From: Lewinellaceae bacterium
GTDB taxonomy: Bacteria > Bacteroidota > Bacteroidia > Chitinophagales > Saprospiraceae
Direction: 5' to 3'
Assembly (NCBI GenBank): GCA_020636405.1
Contig: JACJXW010000004.1
Coordinates: 2,344,001 to 2,408,000 of the forward strand
DNA: 64,000 nucleotides
Shown: positions 62,687-64,000 of the stretch, one piece after another
Layout: each line of letters opens with the position of its first letter
Numbering within the stretch: the first letter of the stretch is position 1
The notes under the pieces: generated by a model
The model's database searches: none
The model's input: the letters and a program-made list of their open reading frames with translations, nothing else
Told to the model about the DNA's origin: nothing
Program-made: the position numbers and the translations under genes

Positions 62687-62786
62687 TTCCAATAGAGGAA
62701 TAGGAATCCCTCTACAAACAGCCGGGAAAAGGATTTTTAATTTTTTTTGGATAAATTTGAGTGATAATCACTTCCAAAAGGAATAC

Positions 62787-63590
62787 ATGAAAGAGAACGA
62801 AGCACAGGCTACTCTTAAAGAAGTAGTAGAGAAGGCCCGCACCGGCGAGCCCCGTGCGGAGGCACTGCTGTACCGGTACCTGAGCCAGGAGTGCTACCCC
62901 AGGATCGAACGCTACCTGCGCAATCGTGGCGGCTTACCAGATGACGCCCGGGACCTTTTCCAGGATGCCGTCATCATCCTGCTGGAAGCCATTAAAGCCG
63001 AAAAATTTGCCTTCAACACGATTAGCCTTCGTTCCTACGGCGGGCAATTGTGCGCCTACCTGATGAGCGTCGTAAAAAACCTGTGGCGAAAAGAACTGCG
63101 CTGGCGCGGCCGGGGTGGGGGGGAAGAAGAGGAACAGGAACAGGGACTGGGAGAAGCAGTACTGGCTATGGACTTTTTCTCAGCACTGGTGATAGACAAA
63201 TTTCAAGCCCTGGGGGAAGATTGCCAGGTAGTGCTTGTCCTTTTCTTTAAGGAGGAGCTTTCTGCCAGGGTCATTGCCGGGCAGCAGGGTAAGAAGACGC
63301 AGGAGGTGAACCAACGGCTGTCTAAATGTGTGGATAGCCTGCTGAGAGGCATCGGGGAGTACCTGGGAAGTGATCATCAGGGGCAGCTGATGGAATTGAT
63401 GAAGGAGGGCATGGAAGGCCTCGAAGAGCGTTGCCGGACAATACTGGAACTGTTCTATTTCGAACGAAAAAGTATGACTGAACTGGCGGAGCAACTGGGC
63501 TATGCAAATGCCCACTCCGTTACTGAACAAAAGAGAAGGTGTATGGAACGGCTGAACTACGCTGTCGTGAACCGCTTGATGAACTCTTGA
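62787..63590 (+). CDS. Sigma-70 family (ECF-like) RNA polymerase sigma factor with apparent doubled region 4
   Basis: 267 residues from ATG 62787. Region 2 spans about 20-100 (D-D-A-R-D-L-F-Q-D-A-V-I-I-L-L-E and W-R-K-E-L). Two segments then look like region 4: one about 125-185 and a second about 200-262 (L-E-E-R-C-R-T-I-L-E-L-F-Y-F-E-R-K-S-M-T then Y-A-N-A-H-S-V). The TTG at 62757 is the alternative start but overlaps a TAAATTTG -7-like box (62752-62759). A gene of possible partner function begins at 63762. Confidence 0.82.
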   Translation: MKENEAQATLKEVVEKARTGEPRAEALLYRYLSQECYPRIERYLRNRGGLPDDARDLFQDAVIILLEAIKAEKFAFNTISLRSYGGQLCAYLMSVVKNLWRKELRWRGRGGGEEEEQEQGLGEAVLAMDFFSALVIDKFQALGEDCQVVLVLFFKEELSARVIAGQQGKKTQEVNQRLSKCVDSLLRGIGEYLGSDHQGQLMELMKEGMEGLEERCRTILELFYFERKSMTELAEQLGYANAHSVTEQKRRCMERLNYAVVNRLMNS

Positions 63591-63598
63591 ATAATATT

Positions 63599-63687
63599 TA
63601 AGTAGCCGGACAGGTTTAAAGATGGGCTTCAATCGCTAATTGCCCATTAGCGCTTGAATTATTATAAAAAATTTGCTCGGCTACTTA
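63599..63687. repeat. Nested inverted repeats after the sigma factor gene
   Basis: Outer arms TAAGTAGCCG (63599-63608) and CGGCTACTTA (63678-63687) are exact complements; an inner hairpin of 13 bases with one mismatch (63628-63640 with 63646-63658) has a 5-base loop. It lies between the sigma gene and the next gene on the same strand. Confidence 0.6.
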
Positions 63688-63761
63688 TGATGCAGCGCTG
63701 TTTTCATCCTGGCAGAATTGCTGCCTGTTCCGATTTTTTTCACCAATAGAGGCCCGATGAA

Positions 63762-64000
63762 ATGAACATTGACAATAACATTCTGGATAAAATTCGAGGG
63801 TACTACTCGGAAGAACTGAGCGAGGCGGAAGCCAAAGAGGTGGAGCGCCTTATCCGGTCGGACGAGCAATACGTCCTCCACAATAAGCTCTTCCGGGCAG
63901 CCCGCAGGGGCATCAAACAGGCTATCGACGGGCCCAAAAAGAACTGGATGCAGGAGTTGGATCAGGCGGGACTGAGCGATGAGGAAAAGACTGCCCTGGA
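63762..64000 (+). CDS. Start of an unknown gene downstream of the sigma factor (3' end outside window)
   Basis: From ATG 63762 the frame is open to the window end (79 complete codons). The first residues M-N-I-D-N-N-I-L-D-K-I-R-G-Y-Y are followed by a charged helical segment (L-S-E-A-E-A-K-E-V-E-R-L-I) like the cytosolic head of Bacteroidota anti-sigma or zinc-finger-like proteins that precede a membrane helix. No Cys/His zinc motif is visible in the part present. A role with the sigma factor is inferred from position only. Confidence 0.65.
   Translation, partial: MNIDNNILDKIRGYYSEELSEAEAKEVERLIRSDEQYVLHNKLFRAARRGIKQAIDGPKKNWMQELDQAGLSDEEKTAL

Overview
The window is a chromosomal stretch of a Bacteroidota bacterium, most likely of the class Saprospiria (Lewinella, Phaeodactylibacter or Haliscomenobacter relatives). 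The signs are type IX secretion sorting domains of both the A and B class, a SusC-free TonB-type outer-membrane protein, Bacteroidota-type promoters (TTG or TTTG, 20 bases, TAnnTTTG), a fused CcoN-CcoO oxidase, a V/A-type ATPase operon in the order E-DUF2764-A-B-D-I-K, and paired CHAT/STAND gene sets. I identified no phage, insertion-sequence transposase, CRISPR array, rRNA or tRNA.

Layout. Bases 1-2616 hold the end of a large secreted beta-propeller/PKD/LamG protein. Bases 2779-9055 are a polyhydroxyalkanoate (PHA) locus: class III synthase phaC and phaE, a phasin-like protein and a thiolase on the minus strand, and an acetoacetyl-CoA reductase diverging on the plus strand. Next come an unrecognised 474-residue protein, a small unknown, an 810-residue outer-membrane receptor, and an energy block (14049-25210) in which three universal stress protein genes flank the V/A-ATPase operon. 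Bases 26324-31373 are a CHAT protease gene plus a STAND-type NTPase fused to a transmembrane segment, TPRs and a SUMF1 (formylglycine-enzyme-like) domain. Bases 31799-38435 are the cbb3 oxidase operon (ccoS-NO-Q-P-G-H-safE). A mixed segment follows (phosphoesterase, small secreted protein, SnoaL-thioredoxin fusion, type II NADH dehydrogenase, membrane protein). Bases 43808-51061 are a second CHAT plus NTPase set, here with a separate, apparently exported WD40 protein. The last part has a methyltransferase, deoxynucleoside kinase, folK, a TetR regulator with a hydrolase, a 1700-residue type-B T9SS adhesin, xseB/xseA, and a sigma factor with what looks like a duplicated region 4, followed by a gene cut by the window end.

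How it fits together. PHA storage, a cbb3 oxidase, NDH-2, stress proteins and an ion-translocating ATPase suggest a cell tuned to low oxygen and uneven energy supply. The V-ATPase ring subunit carries the ligand set known from the sodium-binding ring of Enterococcus hirae. A related 16-base palindrome of Crp/Fnr geometry lies in the divergent regions in front of both the cco operon and the V-ATPase/usp pair, which could connect them in one regulon (inference).

The best candidates for something undescribed are the two paralogous CHAT-STAND sets. In both, the cytoplasmic CHAT protease and NTPase appear to be linked through a transmembrane helix to an extracytoplasmic read-out module (TPR-SUMF1 in one, an exported WD40 protein in the other), and both CHAT proteins share a large C-terminal region I cannot name. 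A second is phaE, where a helix-hairpin-helix domain lies just beyond a run of ten A in another frame, so that slippage or an indel decides whether the granule synthase carries a nucleic-acid-binding-type tail. Many spacers contain inverted or short tandem repeats, several of them resembling miniature mobile elements.
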